This document shows positions 16,245 through 25,459 of a stretch of 64,000 bases of DNA, piece after piece (position 1 is the stretch's first letter; every line of letters begins with the position of its first letter). Position numbers and translations under genes: made by a program. The DNA is taken from NCBI RefSeq assembly GCF_900109145.1, contig NZ_FNYY01000001.1:496001-560000 (forward strand), written 5' to 3'. Source of the DNA: Marinovum algicola (lineage in GTDB: Bacteria > Pseudomonadota > Alphaproteobacteria > Rhodobacterales > Rhodobacteraceae). A model generated the notes under the pieces. It had not been told where the DNA came from, did not search any database, and was given only the letters and a program-made list of their open reading frames with translations.

Positions 16245-16985
16245 TCAGAGGCTGAGCAGCAGCATGGCCGTGGTCGCCGTCAGCACCACCAGCAGAACCT
16301 TGCGAAACAGCGCCTCGGACAGTTTCCGGGACACGCCGGACCCGGCGGCGATGCCCAGTATCAGCGCCGGCGCAAGCCACGCGGCCAGCTTCAATGTCTC
16401 GGTGCCGAAGCCCGACACAAGCGTATAGGTCAGCACGTTTGCGCCATAGGCGAAAACAAAAAAGGCGAGAATGGTCGCGCGCACCGAAGTCTTGTCGAAG
16501 GCGCGCAGCGACATCCAGGTGGCGGCCAATGGCCCCGGCATGGCCAGCATCCCGCCCATGATCCCCGCCAGCGTTCCGATGGAGGCGGTTTCCACGGCGG
16601 CCGGCGGCGGTTTTGCCCGCCCGGCTGTCCGGCGCATGTCGGCGACAAGCGTGAAGGCGACAAATGCCACCATGGCAGCCGCAACCAGCTTCAACGCGGC
16701 AACGTTCAAAAGGCTTTGCAGGCCGAGGCCAAAGGCGATCCCGGCACTGCTGCCGGCCATCAACCAGAGCAGAACCCGCTTTTCCACGCCGCCGCGCAGC
16801 ATCGGGGCCAGGATGAGTGCGATGGCGAGGTTGTGCAGGGCGCTGATCTGGATCGCCTCGGCGCCGTTCAGCGCGACCAGAAAGATCGGACCGGCGATGA
16901 CGCCATAGCCGATCCCGGTGGCCGCCTGAAGCGTGGCGGCGCCAAAAACCGCGAGGCCGAGCAATGTCAGAAGCGCAGGATCCAT
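16245..16985 (-). CDS. TauE/SafE (DUF81) family membrane permease (246 aa)
   Basis: Hydrophobic protein with about eight predicted membrane segments, in two repeats each opening with a glycine-rich motif (GAATLQAATGIGYGVIAGP and LAGIMGGMLAMPGPLAATW). The family exports or imports small sulfonates, sulfite or organic anions. The frame extends 30 nt upstream, but that part overlaps a transcription terminator (17005-17030), so the ATG at 16985 is the start. It follows the ABC operon on the same strand but is separated from it by that terminator. Function is unknown beyond the family. Confidence 0.85.
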   Translation of the reverse strand: MDPALLTLLGLAVFGAATLQAATGIGYGVIAGPIFLVALNGAEAIQISALHNLAIALILAPMLRGGVEKRVLLWLMAGSSAGIAFGLGLQSLLNVAALKLVAAAMVAFVAFTLVADMRRTAGRAKPPPAAVETASIGTLAGIMGGMLAMPGPLAATWMSLRAFDKTSVRATILAFFVFAYGANVLTYTLVSGFGTETLKLAAWLAPALILGIAAGSGVSRKLSEALFRKVLLVVLTATTAMLLLSL

Positions 16986-17004
16986 GAGGCAAGTCCATGA
17001 AAAG

Positions 17005-17030
17005 GGCCGGATCACCGCGGTGACCCGGCC
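17005..17030 (-). terminator. Terminator of the ABC/amidohydrolase operon
   Basis: A 13-bp stem with one mismatch (GGCCGGATCACCG and CGGTGACCCGGCC, almost no loop) is followed on the minus strand by CTTTTC. It lies 21 bp after the stop codon at 17052 and before the TauE gene. Confidence 0.65.
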
Positions 17031-17051
17031 AGAAGGGGAGCCGTGGCGAGA

Positions 17052-18023
17052 TCAGTTCAACGCGACCCGACCGGTATCGATGTCGGACAGGAAGCTGCCG
17101 TCGACATAGGCGCCGATCGACTCGCGGGTCGGAACCTCGCCCTTGATCGAACCGCGTGCGTTGATCCAGACGCCTTCCTCGACCATCAGATCGATCAACG
17201 CATCATCCAGCCCGATTTCGAAGGCATAATTGGCCGAGGCCTCGGCCACTTCGTCGGGCTTCAACGTGCCGCCCAGAACACGCGAGACCGCTTCATGCGA
17301 GGCTGCGGGGTCAGAGGTGACGACCTGTTCGGCCTCGAGCAATGCGGTCAGAACGGCAGAGACCGCCGCCGGGTCGTCGTCGATCAGCTCTTGCGTGGCG
17401 ACAAGGATGAAATGGGTGTTGTAGCTGGAGATCGGGATTTCCCGATATTTCTCGCCGAGGGTCTCCTTGGCGCCGCCGTAGAAAGACGGGAACATGGCGC
17501 CGGCAAAGATGTCGCCGCGCGACAGGGCCGGCACGATATCGGGCGGGCCGACCGAAACGATCTCGGCCTCGATCGCGGCGTCCTTCAATTCGTTTTCGAG
17601 CCAGAAATGCACATTGGTGCCGGCGGTCACGCCAATCGGCTTGCCGGCCAGATCGGCCACGCTGTCGATCTCGGGGCCGCCGGTGTGGATGATGCGCGTC
17701 GCCCGATATTGCGACAAGCCGGCGATGACCTTGAAGTCCTGTTCGCGCATGGCGCCGATGACGGCGGGAAACTCGGCCATGACCGCGACATCGAGCTGAC
17801 CGCCAAGCAGCGCCTCAAAGGCGGCGCGGCCGGACTGGAAGGGGATGACATTCACGTCAAGCCCGTGTTTGGCGAAAAGGTCGTGATCCATCGCCACGGA
17901 CAGCTGCGGAATGTCGAGATAGGCGCCGCCGCCGAAGGTGATTTCGGTGTTCTGCGCGGTGGCCCCGGTCGCCAGGATGGCGAGGCTGCCGGCAAGAAAG
18001 GTGGATTTCAGAGTATGGTTCAT
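17052..18023 (-). CDS. ABC transporter substrate-binding protein, NMT1/TauA type (323 aa)
   Basis: Signal peptide (MNHTLKSTFLAGSLAILATGATA, cleaved near residue 23) and an NMT1/SsuA-like fold (AMDHDLFAKHGLDVNVIPFQ, FEALLGGQLDVAVMAEFPAV, GKPIGVTAGTNVHFWLEN). These proteins bind taurine, sulfonates, pyrimidine precursors or other small organics. Last gene of a minus-strand operon: amidohydrolase, permease, ATPase, binding protein. The amidohydrolase suggests an N-heterocycle or amide substrate. The ATG follows AGGAGGAAACA. A terminator follows. Confidence 0.9.
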   Translation of the reverse strand: MNHTLKSTFLAGSLAILATGATAQNTEITFGGGAYLDIPQLSVAMDHDLFAKHGLDVNVIPFQSGRAAFEALLGGQLDVAVMAEFPAVIGAMREQDFKVIAGLSQYRATRIIHTGGPEIDSVADLAGKPIGVTAGTNVHFWLENELKDAAIEAEIVSVGPPDIVPALSRGDIFAGAMFPSFYGGAKETLGEKYREIPISSYNTHFILVATQELIDDDPAAVSAVLTALLEAEQVVTSDPAASHEAVSRVLGGTLKPDEVAEASANYAFEIGLDDALIDLMVEEGVWINARGSIKGEVPTRESIGAYVDGSFLSDIDTGRVALN

Positions 18024-18051
18024 TGTTTCCTCCTGTTGGTTTGTGTCGTGT

Positions 18052-18882
18052 TCAATGATCCTCGGCGCCGGGCTGGCGCAGCAGGCCGATGATGTGGTTG
18101 CGGTTCTTCAGGAAGCTTTCGGTCACCTCATGGGCGCGGCGCGGGCGCTCGTCGGTGATTTCCATGGTTTCGATGATGCGCCCCGGCCCGGCGCTCATGA
18201 TGTGGGCGCGGTCGGACAGGATCAGCGCCTCATCCACGTCATGGGTGACAAAGATCACCGTGGCCTTGTGCGCCTCCCAGACGCGAAGCAGGATCTCGTG
18301 CATCACCACCCGGGTCTGCGCATCCAGCGCGCCGAAGGGTTCGTCCATCAAGAGCACCTTGGGCGAGGTCACGAAGGTCCGCGCCAGCGCCACCCGCTGC
18401 CGCATGCCGCCGGAAAGCTGGCCGGGATAATTGGCCTCGCGGCCTTCCAGCCCGACTTCCTTCAGCGCCGCCATGGCGCGATCGCGGCGCTCCTGCTTCG
18501 AAATCGGAAAGCGTTTCAGCGCGAACATCACGTTGCCGAGCGCTGTGAACCAGGGGAACAGGGCGTATTGTTGAAAGACCACGCCGACGTCGGGGTTGAT
18601 GCCGGTCACCGGCTCGCCATCGAGCTTGATGACCCCGCCCGAGAGCGGCACGAAGCCACCGACGGCGTTCAGCAAGGTCGACTTGCCGCAGCCCGACGGG
18701 CCGATCAGCGAGACGAAGGAACCGGGGTCGATCACCAGGTCGGTGGGGGCGAGGGCTTCGATCTTCTTGCCCTTGGGGCCCTTGAAGGTGACGGCGGCGT
18801 TCTCGACGTCAATTCTGCCGACCTCGGTGTTGGTCATGGTCTGAGGTTCCTCGACGATTTTCAGTGCTGCATTCTGCATCAT
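18052..18882 (-). CDS. ABC transporter ATPase, SsuB/TauB type (276 aa)
   Basis: Walker A GPSGCGKST, signature LSGGMRQR, Walker B VLLMDEPFGALD and switch THDVDEAL identify a nitrate/sulfonate-type ATPase. The ATG at 18882 overlaps the permease stop (ATGATG, with TGA inside) and is preceded by GGGAGAG. The frame stays open 12 nt further upstream, but only inside the permease gene. It works with the permease immediately upstream and the binding protein 28 bp downstream. Confidence 0.93.
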   Translation of the reverse strand: MMQNAALKIVEEPQTMTNTEVGRIDVENAAVTFKGPKGKKIEALAPTDLVIDPGSFVSLIGPSGCGKSTLLNAVGGFVPLSGGVIKLDGEPVTGINPDVGVVFQQYALFPWFTALGNVMFALKRFPISKQERRDRAMAALKEVGLEGREANYPGQLSGGMRQRVALARTFVTSPKVLLMDEPFGALDAQTRVVMHEILLRVWEAHKATVIFVTHDVDEALILSDRAHIMSAGPGRIIETMEITDERPRRAHEVTESFLKNRNHIIGLLRQPGAEDH

Positions 18883-19637
18883 GCGCTCTCCCAATGGACC
18901 AGCCGGCGGCTGATGAGGACAAAGACCGAGTCGAGCAGGGCGCCCAGGATGCCGAGCTCGATGAGCCCCACGAACATCCGGTCGGTCTGGATGAATTGGC
19001 GGGCGTCCTGAAGGCGGAAGCCGATGCCGGAGGATGCGCCGCTGAGTTCCGCCGCGACGAGGCTGAGAAAGGCCAGGGCGGCGCCGAGGCGGAGACCCAC
19101 CACGATATGCGGCGCGGCGGCGGGCACGACGACCTCGAAGAACTCGCGGAACCGGTTGGCGCCCAGCGACCTCGCGGCGCGGATATAGGTTCCGGCGACG
19201 GAGGAGGCGCCGGCGTGAGTGTTGAGCCAGACGGCCAGGAACACTGTGTAGGAGATCACGAAGTACTTTGATCCCTCGCCGATGCCGAACCAGACGATGG
19301 CGATCGGCACCAATGCAATGGCGGGGATCGGCCTGAGCAGCGTCAGGAAGGGTTCCAGCGCCACCGAGAAGGCAAAGACCCGCGCGGTGAGCAGCCCGAT
19401 CAGCACCCCCAGCGTCGAGCCGATGGTGAAACCGATGGCGGCGCGTTTGAGCGAGATCTGAAGGTCGGAGATCAGTACCCCGTCACGGTAGAGCTCGACC
19501 GCGGCGGCCAATACCTGTGGTGGGGTCGGAAAGAGGTTCTGGTTGACGAGCCCGAAGCCCGAGACGATCCACCAGACCGCGATCACGCCGGAAAGCGAGA
19601 CGGCGAGCTGGCCGTATTTCTTGAGGTGAGTTTCCAT
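18879..19637 (-). CDS. ABC transporter permease, SsuC/TauC type (252 aa)
   Basis: BPD_transp_1 permease with about six membrane segments. The cytoplasmic coupling loop reads YIRAARSLGANRFREFFEVVVP. The N-terminus (METHLKKYGQLAVSLSGVIA) fits the family. It starts 12 bp after the amidohydrolase stop and its end overlaps the ATPase start, consistent with one transcript. Confidence 0.93.
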   Translation of the reverse strand: METHLKKYGQLAVSLSGVIAVWWIVSGFGLVNQNLFPTPPQVLAAAVELYRDGVLISDLQISLKRAAIGFTIGSTLGVLIGLLTARVFAFSVALEPFLTLLRPIPAIALVPIAIVWFGIGEGSKYFVISYTVFLAVWLNTHAGASSVAGTYIRAARSLGANRFREFFEVVVPAAAPHIVVGLRLGAALAFLSLVAAELSGASSGIGFRLQDARQFIQTDRMFVGLIELGILGALLDSVFVLISRRLVHWESA

Positions 19638-19649
19638 CGCGATGCCCTT

Positions 19650-21047
19650 TCATCTGTTCCGGAAATCGGCCGAACGGCCATGACACCGGATGATCGGCGC
19701 GGCGCCGACGGCGTCGCGCGCGCGTTTCCGGTTGGTCTTCAGAAAGTCTTCGGCGTCCCAGCCCACCGGGCGGGATTGCGCCATCACGCAGCGGCCGTCG
19801 ACGACGACGGCCTCGATCTGGTCGCGGTTGTAGAGCCGCACCAGCTCCCATTCGAAATCCCAGGACGGGGTGACTTCGGGCTGGCGCCGGTCGAGCACAA
19901 GGAAATCGGCGCGCTGGCCCGGGGCGATCTGCCCGGTCACCTCGCCAAGGCCGGCGGCATCGGCGCTGCCGCGGGTGGCAGCGTCGATCCAGGTCCAGGC
20001 CGCGCCGCAGGAGAAATCGGCGTTCTGCATGCCTTGTGAAAACCGCTGCGCAGTCTCGGCCGATTCCAGCAGGCGCAGCGCGTCCGAGCGGGTGCTGTCG
20101 GTGCCGATGCCAAAGCGCACGCCGCGCGCGGCGAAGCCCAGCGCCGGGGCGATACGGTCGCCTTTCCAGGCGCTGGCCAGCGGGTTGTAGCTGACCGCCG
20201 AACCGGTCTCGCGCAGGATCTCGATCTCGCGGTCGGTGACCAGGGTGCAATGATGGTGGAGCGTGTGCGGACCGACGGCACCGTGGTCGGCGAAATATTC
20301 CAATGGGCGCTTGCCATGGGTGCAGACACTCCAGTGCACTTCGACATGGTGTTCGTTGGTGTGGATCTGGAACATCACGCCTTGCGCTGCGGCGTAGTCC
20401 GACAGGGCGCGCAGCATTTCGCCCGGCGCGCTCTGCACCGCGGGAACGCAGAGCGAGGGGGTGATCAGCGGCTGGCCCTTGCAGGTGGCGATATGCGCCT
20501 CGGCCCGTTTGAGCGCCCCGTCGATGGCCTTGGCAATGTCGCAGTGCGAGGGCTGTCTCGTGCCGTCGACCGGCAGCGCCGCGCCGGTGGCAGAGACCAG
20601 CCGGATGCCCACGTCGGTCGCGGCCTGATGCAGCGCAGCGGCCTTTTCGCCATCGAGCACCGCGAAATTGACGATGCCGGTAAAGCCGCCACGCAGCGCC
20701 TCGAGAAACATCCACTTGGCCGAGACATAGACCGTCTCGGCGTCATAACTGCCTTCCATCGGCGTCCAGATGCGGCGCCAGATCTGCGCCGGTTCGCCGC
20801 CGGTGATCGCCTTGCCGAAGGCCTGGCCCAGATGGGTGTGCGCATCGATAAAGCCCGGCACGATGGCGCGTTCGGGCAGATCGACGACGGGGGTGCCGGC
20901 TGCAACCAGACCGCGCGGCCCGACCTGCACGATCTCACCGTCGCGGACTTGTACCACCATGTCGCTCAGCGCGCCCTCGGGCGTCAGCACGAGTTCGGGG
21001 GCCAGCGCATAGCTGCCGCGATTGGTGAGTTCCGACAATCCTGACAT
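19650..21047 (-). CDS. Amidohydrolase-superfamily deaminase/hydrolase (465 aa)
   Basis: Metal-dependent hydrolase of the guanine deaminase/cytosine deaminase/TRZ-ATZ group. His70 and His72 lie in DAHTHLGQ. Further metal ligands are likely in QIHTNEHH, HTLHHHCTLV and GTDS. The C-terminal beta region (GQIAPGQRADFLVLDRRQPEV) is typical. It presumably deaminates or opens an N-heterocycle or amide brought in by the downstream ABC transporter. It starts the operon and is divergent from a LysR gene 134 bp away. The reaction partner is not readable from sequence. Confidence 0.88.
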   Translation of the reverse strand: MSGLSELTNRGSYALAPELVLTPEGALSDMVVQVRDGEIVQVGPRGLVAAGTPVVDLPERAIVPGFIDAHTHLGQAFGKAITGGEPAQIWRRIWTPMEGSYDAETVYVSAKWMFLEALRGGFTGIVNFAVLDGEKAAALHQAATDVGIRLVSATGAALPVDGTRQPSHCDIAKAIDGALKRAEAHIATCKGQPLITPSLCVPAVQSAPGEMLRALSDYAAAQGVMFQIHTNEHHVEVHWSVCTHGKRPLEYFADHGAVGPHTLHHHCTLVTDREIEILRETGSAVSYNPLASAWKGDRIAPALGFAARGVRFGIGTDSTRSDALRLLESAETAQRFSQGMQNADFSCGAAWTWIDAATRGSADAAGLGEVTGQIAPGQRADFLVLDRRQPEVTPSWDFEWELVRLYNRDQIEAVVVDGRCVMAQSRPVGWDAEDFLKTNRKRARDAVGAAPIIRCHGRSADFRNR

Positions 21048-21181
21048 GGTTTTCCCAGATCCTTGTTACGCATCTTGCGAGTCGCGGGAACGACCGCTTG
21101 CAGAAAGCGTAGACAGGGTCTTCAATAGAAGATAATACTAAATTTTGCGCCACTCATAGGTAAAAACTATGGACTTTAACT

Positions 21182-22096
21182 GTGATCAATATTCGTCAGC
21201 TTGAATGCCTGCGTGCCGTGATGATGAGCGGAAACATGACTCAGGCGGCGGAATCGCTGGGCATAGCGCAGCCTTCGGCAAGCAGCCTGATCGCCAACCT
21301 CGAACATGCGCTGGGATTCAAACTGTTCGAACGGGTCAAGGGGCGGCTGGTGGCGACGCCCGAGGCGAAAGTGTTGATGCCGGACGTGCAGCGCACCCTG
21401 GAAAGCGTCGAGCTGACCGAACACCGGGCGCGGCAGATCCGCGACAATCGCCGGGGCGATCTGGTCGTGGTGTCCTATCCCGACATCGCCATAGATTTTC
21501 TGCCCGAGGCGCTGAGCGACTTTCTGGCCGACCGGCCATCGGTTCGGGTCCACCTTCAGGCGCGGCGCTCCGAAATGATGACCGGGCTGTTGCAGACCCA
21601 TGATTTCGATCTGGCGATATCGACCCGGCTGGCCGAGGCACGCAACCTTGATGTGCGGGAATTCGCGGTGCCCTGCATGATCGCTTTTCCGCGCGGGCAG
21701 GCGCCGCCGGGCCGGCTGGCGCTGGAGCCCATCGACCTGCAATCGCAACCGCTGATCAGCGTGAGCGCCGGCCACCCGAGCGCCATCCAGCTGTCCGAGC
21801 GCTTTGACCAACGTGGCGTCGGGTATCCCGGCACGGCGGTCGAGACGCAGACCTTCGAGTCGGTCTGCGGTTTCGTGCGGCGTGGCTTCGGCGCCGGGCT
21901 GATCGATGCCATCACGGCAAGCCGATACCGGGAGGAACTGGATATCGTCGGCTTCGTGCCGACGGTCTGGCAGACGATCTATCTGCTGCGTCCGCTGGAC
22001 CGGCCGGCCTCCAAGATCGCACGCGAATTTTCCGACATGCTCGCCGCGCGGATCGAGGCGCTGGTGTCCGAAGGGATGTCTGCGCCGGAGGGCTGA
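21182..22096 (+). CDS. LysR-family regulator (304 aa)
   Basis: N-terminal helix-turn-helix (MINIRQLECLRAVMMSGNMT, AESLGIAQPSASSLIANLE) followed by the two-lobe effector domain. It is divergent from the amidohydrolase/ABC operon, the usual arrangement for a LysR that controls its neighbour. The intergenic region (21048-21181) is AT-rich next to this gene. The start is a GTG at 21182; MINIRQLECL aligns with family N-termini. The effector is probably the transported compound or its product. Confidence 0.92.
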   Translation: MINIRQLECLRAVMMSGNMTQAAESLGIAQPSASSLIANLEHALGFKLFERVKGRLVATPEAKVLMPDVQRTLESVELTEHRARQIRDNRRGDLVVVSYPDIAIDFLPEALSDFLADRPSVRVHLQARRSEMMTGLLQTHDFDLAISTRLAEARNLDVREFAVPCMIAFPRGQAPPGRLALEPIDLQSQPLISVSAGHPSAIQLSERFDQRGVGYPGTAVETQTFESVCGFVRRGFGAGLIDAITASRYREELDIVGFVPTVWQTIYLLRPLDRPASKIAREFSDMLAARIEALVSEGMSAPEG

Positions 22097-22195
22097 CGGG
22101 GACCGCCAGATCCGCCTGCGACCTTTGCAATTCCGGCACATTCGTACCGCAATTGGCTGATAGGGTCACGCCGGAGACATGGAAAGAGGTGCCCC

Positions 22196-23425
22196 GTGAA
22201 CGCGACCGCTGCGCTTGAGCCCGCGCCCCGATGCGATCTTCGCACCGAGGTGATCGATCGCCTCGAAGAGCTGAGCAAATTGCGCCGCGGGTGGGAGCGG
22301 CTTGCCGGGATCGATCCCCATGCGGGGTTTTTCCTCTCCTGGGAGTGGATGAAAACCCTGCTCGCCGACAATCCCGGAAGCTGGCACGTGCTGGTCGTGC
22401 GCGATGGCTCTGATCCGCAGGAGATTGCCGCCATCCTGCCGTTGCGCCATTCCTTCCACTGGAGCGAAAGCAGCGAAGCCTGTCAGACCCGCTACGATGC
22501 GGCCGGTCGTTTTGGCCTCAGCGACGCGACCGGCTTTCTCTGCCACCCCGACCGTGAAGACGCCGCCCTTGCGGCCTTGGCGCAGTGCCTTTCAGAGATG
22601 CCGTGGAAGCGCCTCTCCCTGCGCTATGTCGCCGCCCCACATCGGGCCCGGCGCTTCGCCGATGCCTTTGACCCCGAGCGGTTTCGCATCCATTGGCCGC
22701 CCTATACAGACAACGCCGGCCGCACCGACAAGCTCCGGGTGCCGACCGTTGCCTTGCCCGGGAGCTTCGAGGCCTATTTGAATGAGACGGTGAGCAAGAG
22801 CATTCGCGGCAAGATCCGCCGCTTTCGTCGCAGGTATCTGGACGACGGCCCTTACCGCATCACGCTGACCACGCCGGAAACCTTCGCCCGGAATGCCGAC
22901 GCGCTCCAGCATCTGTGGCGTGCCCGCTGGAGCGACACACTGTCGCCGCAGGTGATGCGGAGCTATCAAAAGAAGCAGCGTTTGCTGCTCGAAAGATGCC
23001 AAGACATGGGCACCCTCTTCATGCCAGTGCTTTGGCGGGATCGGCATCCGATCGGCGTGCTGGCCCGGCTGATCGACCGTCGGAAAAAGACGATGACCGG
23101 CATGATCGCCGCCCGCGATTACCAAGACGCATTGCCCTGCATCGGCTTGTTGCTGAACGCGTTCTGTATCGAGGCCGCCATCCGCATGGCGTTGACCAGC
23201 TACGAGCTGGGCCACGGCAACGAACCGTACAAATATCAGTACGGCGCGAGCGACAAACACCTGGCGTATCTGACACTCCGCCGCCGTGGAGGAGATACGC
23301 CGGACGTCTTCAGCCCCGCGTCGACCGCCGGTGCGGCCCGTCGCGCGCAGAATGAACTCCGGCAGGGCGCACATGGGCGGACCATGGGCATCCTGCGCCA
23401 GATCGAGGATGTGTGCGAGGGGTAG
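22196..23425 (+). CDS. GNAT-fold acetyltransferase, CelD/BioF2 (FemAB-like) type (409 aa)
   Basis: Two GNAT-like halves. The first carries FFLSWEWMKTLLADNPGSW and AAILPLRHSFHWS. The second contains SKSIRGKIRRFRRRY, then WRARWSD, and ends with LTSYELGHGNEPYKYQYG, a motif of the BioF2/CelD acetyltransferases. These proteins are often linked to polysaccharide or lipid acylation. The GTG start follows AAAGAGG. It stands alone on the plus strand with no evident partner genes; substrate unknown. Confidence 0.82.
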   Translation: MNATAALEPAPRCDLRTEVIDRLEELSKLRRGWERLAGIDPHAGFFLSWEWMKTLLADNPGSWHVLVVRDGSDPQEIAAILPLRHSFHWSESSEACQTRYDAAGRFGLSDATGFLCHPDREDAALAALAQCLSEMPWKRLSLRYVAAPHRARRFADAFDPERFRIHWPPYTDNAGRTDKLRVPTVALPGSFEAYLNETVSKSIRGKIRRFRRRYLDDGPYRITLTTPETFARNADALQHLWRARWSDTLSPQVMRSYQKKQRLLLERCQDMGTLFMPVLWRDRHPIGVLARLIDRRKKTMTGMIAARDYQDALPCIGLLLNAFCIEAAIRMALTSYELGHGNEPYKYQYGASDKHLAYLTLRRRGGDTPDVFSPASTAGAARRAQNELRQGAHGRTMGILRQIEDVCEG

Positions 23426-23517
23426 GGCTTGCGGCCGGGCGGCCCTTTCCTGAAGAGCTCCGGCGCCATCGCGGATTTCGGTCCGGCGGCGTAGCCATGC
23501 GGTGAAAATCTCGCGTA

Positions 23518-23546
23518 TTGCATAAACATTTAAAAGTATATATGTT
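23518..23546 (+). promoter_or_regulatory. Promoter with GntR-regulon operator, site A (aldehyde dehydrogenase)
   Basis: The operator AAGTATATATGT at 23534-23545 matches the island consensus ACNTATATANGT at 10 of 12 positions (both N counted as matches). A possible -35 TTGCAT and -10 TATGTT flank a 17-bp spacer. It lies about 135 bp upstream of the aldehyde dehydrogenase start, in a markedly AT-rich stretch. The promoter assignment is weaker than at sites B, C and D. Confidence 0.55.
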
Positions 23547-23679
23547 TTGATCGACCTGCGGTGCCGCTCGGGCTCGCTGGGTCATGGCAATTGAAATGGC
23601 GGCCTTGGCAACGCGCGCATGTGGCGCCGCGACGGGCCCGCCGCCGGCGGTTGAACTCCCCACGAAAAGGACAGAGATA

Positions 23680-25122
23680 ATGAACGCCTATCCAGAGCTG
23701 AACCTGTTGATCGATGGCGCCTGGAGGGCGGGTGCCGCCGGGGCCGCGCAGGAGGTCATCAACCCTGCCACGGAAGAGGTGCTTGGCGTGCTGCCCTCGG
23801 CCGCGCCCGAGGATCTCGACGCGGCGTTGCACTCGGCCGCGCGCGGGTTTGCCACCTGGCGCGCCATGTCGTCATATGACCGCGCCGCCATCATGACCCG
23901 CGCGGCACAGCTGATCCGTGAGCGGGTCGAGACAATCGCCGTCGCCGTCACGCTCGAGAACGGCAAGCCGCTGGCCGAGGCCCGGATGGAGATCGGTACA
24001 GTTGTCGATATCCTCGAATTCAGCGCCGAAGAGGGCAAGCGCCTGCATGGCCGCATCGTCGAAGGCCGCGCCGCCGGTGTCCGGCATCACGTGGTCAAGG
24101 AGCCGGTCGGCGTTTGCCTGGCGATCACCCCCTGGAACTTTCCGATCAACACCGTGGCCAAGAAAATCGGTGCGGCGCTGGGGGCGGGGTGTTCGGTGAT
24201 CCTCAAGGCCTCGAACGAAACTCCGGCCGCGGCCGTCCTGCTGGTGCAGGCGCTGATCGACGCCGGCCTGCCCGAGGGGGTGGTGACGCTGGTCTTCGGG
24301 CCCTCGGCGCAGGTGACGCGCCATCTGATGGCCTCCGACATCGTCCGCAAGGTCTCGCTGACCGGCTCGGTGCCGGTCGGCAAACAGCTGGCGGTTCTCG
24401 CGGCCGAACGGATGCAGCGCCTGACCATGGAGCTGGGCGGGCATGCGCCGGTGGTGGTATTCGACGACGTCGATATCGCCAGGGCTGTCGATTTTCTGGT
24501 GCCGGGCAAGTTCCGCAACGCCGGCCAGATCTGCATCTCGCCGACGCGGTTCTTTGTACAGGACGCGATCTACGACGAATTTGTCGCGACCTTCACCGCA
24601 CGTGCGGCGGCGATCAAGGTGGGCGACGGGATGGCGGCGGGCACGATGATGGGCCCGCTCGCCAATGCCCGGCGGCTGGCCGCGATGGACGGCTTTGTCA
24701 AGGACGCCCGCACACGCGGCGCAACCGTCACCACCGGCGGCGAGCGGATTGGCAACCGGGGCTATTTCTATGCCCCCACCGTCATCAAGGACGCCCCCGA
24801 CGACAGCCTGGTCATGACCGAGGAACCCTTTGGCCCGATGGCCCCGATGACCCGCTTTGCCACGATCGAGGAGGTGGCCGAACGCGCCAATGCGCTGGAG
24901 CTGGGGCTGGCCTCTTACGCGGTCACCAATTCGCTGGAGCGGGCGAGCCGGATCGGAGAGGTGCTTGCCGCCGGCATGGTGGGCATCAATACCGTCGGCG
25001 TCGCCAGCCCCGAAACCCCCTTTGGCGGCGTCAAGGAAAGCGGCTATGGCGTCGAGGGCGGCCCCGAGAGCCTGGAACATTACCTTGTGCCGAAATCCAT
25101 CGCGCTGAAACCGTATCTGTGA
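23680..25122 (+). CDS. NAD(P)-dependent aldehyde dehydrogenase, succinate-semialdehyde type (480 aa)
   Basis: Full-length ALDH. ITPWNFP at residues 149-155, catalytic Glu251 in ELGGHAP, and catalytic Cys285 in NAGQICISPTRF. The profile resembles the SSDH/GabD branch, which oxidises semialdehydes of small carboxylic acids; exact substrate unknown. The ATG at 23680 follows AAAGGACAGAG; the frame stays open 96 nt upstream, but homologous N-termini start here (NAYPELNLLIDGAW). Operator site A lies upstream, so it likely belongs to the GntR regulon of this island and oxidises an aldehyde made by the alcohol dehydrogenases encoded nearby. Confidence 0.93.
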   Translation: MNAYPELNLLIDGAWRAGAAGAAQEVINPATEEVLGVLPSAAPEDLDAALHSAARGFATWRAMSSYDRAAIMTRAAQLIRERVETIAVAVTLENGKPLAEARMEIGTVVDILEFSAEEGKRLHGRIVEGRAAGVRHHVVKEPVGVCLAITPWNFPINTVAKKIGAALGAGCSVILKASNETPAAAVLLVQALIDAGLPEGVVTLVFGPSAQVTRHLMASDIVRKVSLTGSVPVGKQLAVLAAERMQRLTMELGGHAPVVVFDDVDIARAVDFLVPGKFRNAGQICISPTRFFVQDAIYDEFVATFTARAAAIKVGDGMAAGTMMGPLANARRLAAMDGFVKDARTRGATVTTGGERIGNRGYFYAPTVIKDAPDDSLVMTEEPFGPMAPMTRFATIEEVAERANALELGLASYAVTNSLERASRIGEVLAAGMVGINTVGVASPETPFGGVKESGYGVEGGPESLEHYLVPKSIALKPYL

Positions 25123-25459
25123 CCAAAGCTACCAGTCGAGGAGCGGCCATGTCCGAAAGGGCGTGGCCGGTCTTGTTTCAGGCACGGGCCACTCAGAAGA
25201 AATCCCGTCCCTGCCGCCGGGCGGGGGTGCGGCTTGGTGGGTGAGATTTCTATTGATATAAAGGTATATATGTTTTATTGTATCTGCAAGGCGGCGAGTC
25301 ACCGGAGCCTGACGCTCGATACTTACAAAAATGTGGGTACTTGAGTTTTTTGCACCCGGCGCGGAAAACTCGCCGAAGGAAACGATTGCCCGCCGCGCGC
25401 GGCGGCACTGCCAGGGCCCGCCATGTCGCGCGGCCGAAGATGGCGAAAGGGAGGAACCG
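25123..25459. other. Non-coding interval with regulated promoter and long leader
   Basis: This 337-bp stretch contains promoter/operator site B (25253-25281) and then about 170 nt of untranslated leader before the SDR gene. The leader holds a perfect 16-bp GC palindrome (CCGCCGCGCGCGGCGG at 25390-25405) and a T-rich tract near 25344-25353. I see no convincing ORF or known riboswitch. Confidence 0.5.
25253..25281 (+). promoter_or_regulatory. Promoter with GntR-regulon operator, site B (SDR-TRAP operon)
   Basis: -35 TTGATA at 25253-25258, 17-bp spacer, -10 TATTGT at 25276-25281. The spacer contains AGGTATATATGT (25262-25273), matching ACNTATATANGT at all but the second base. It points toward the SDR and TRAP genes. 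Confidence 0.7.
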
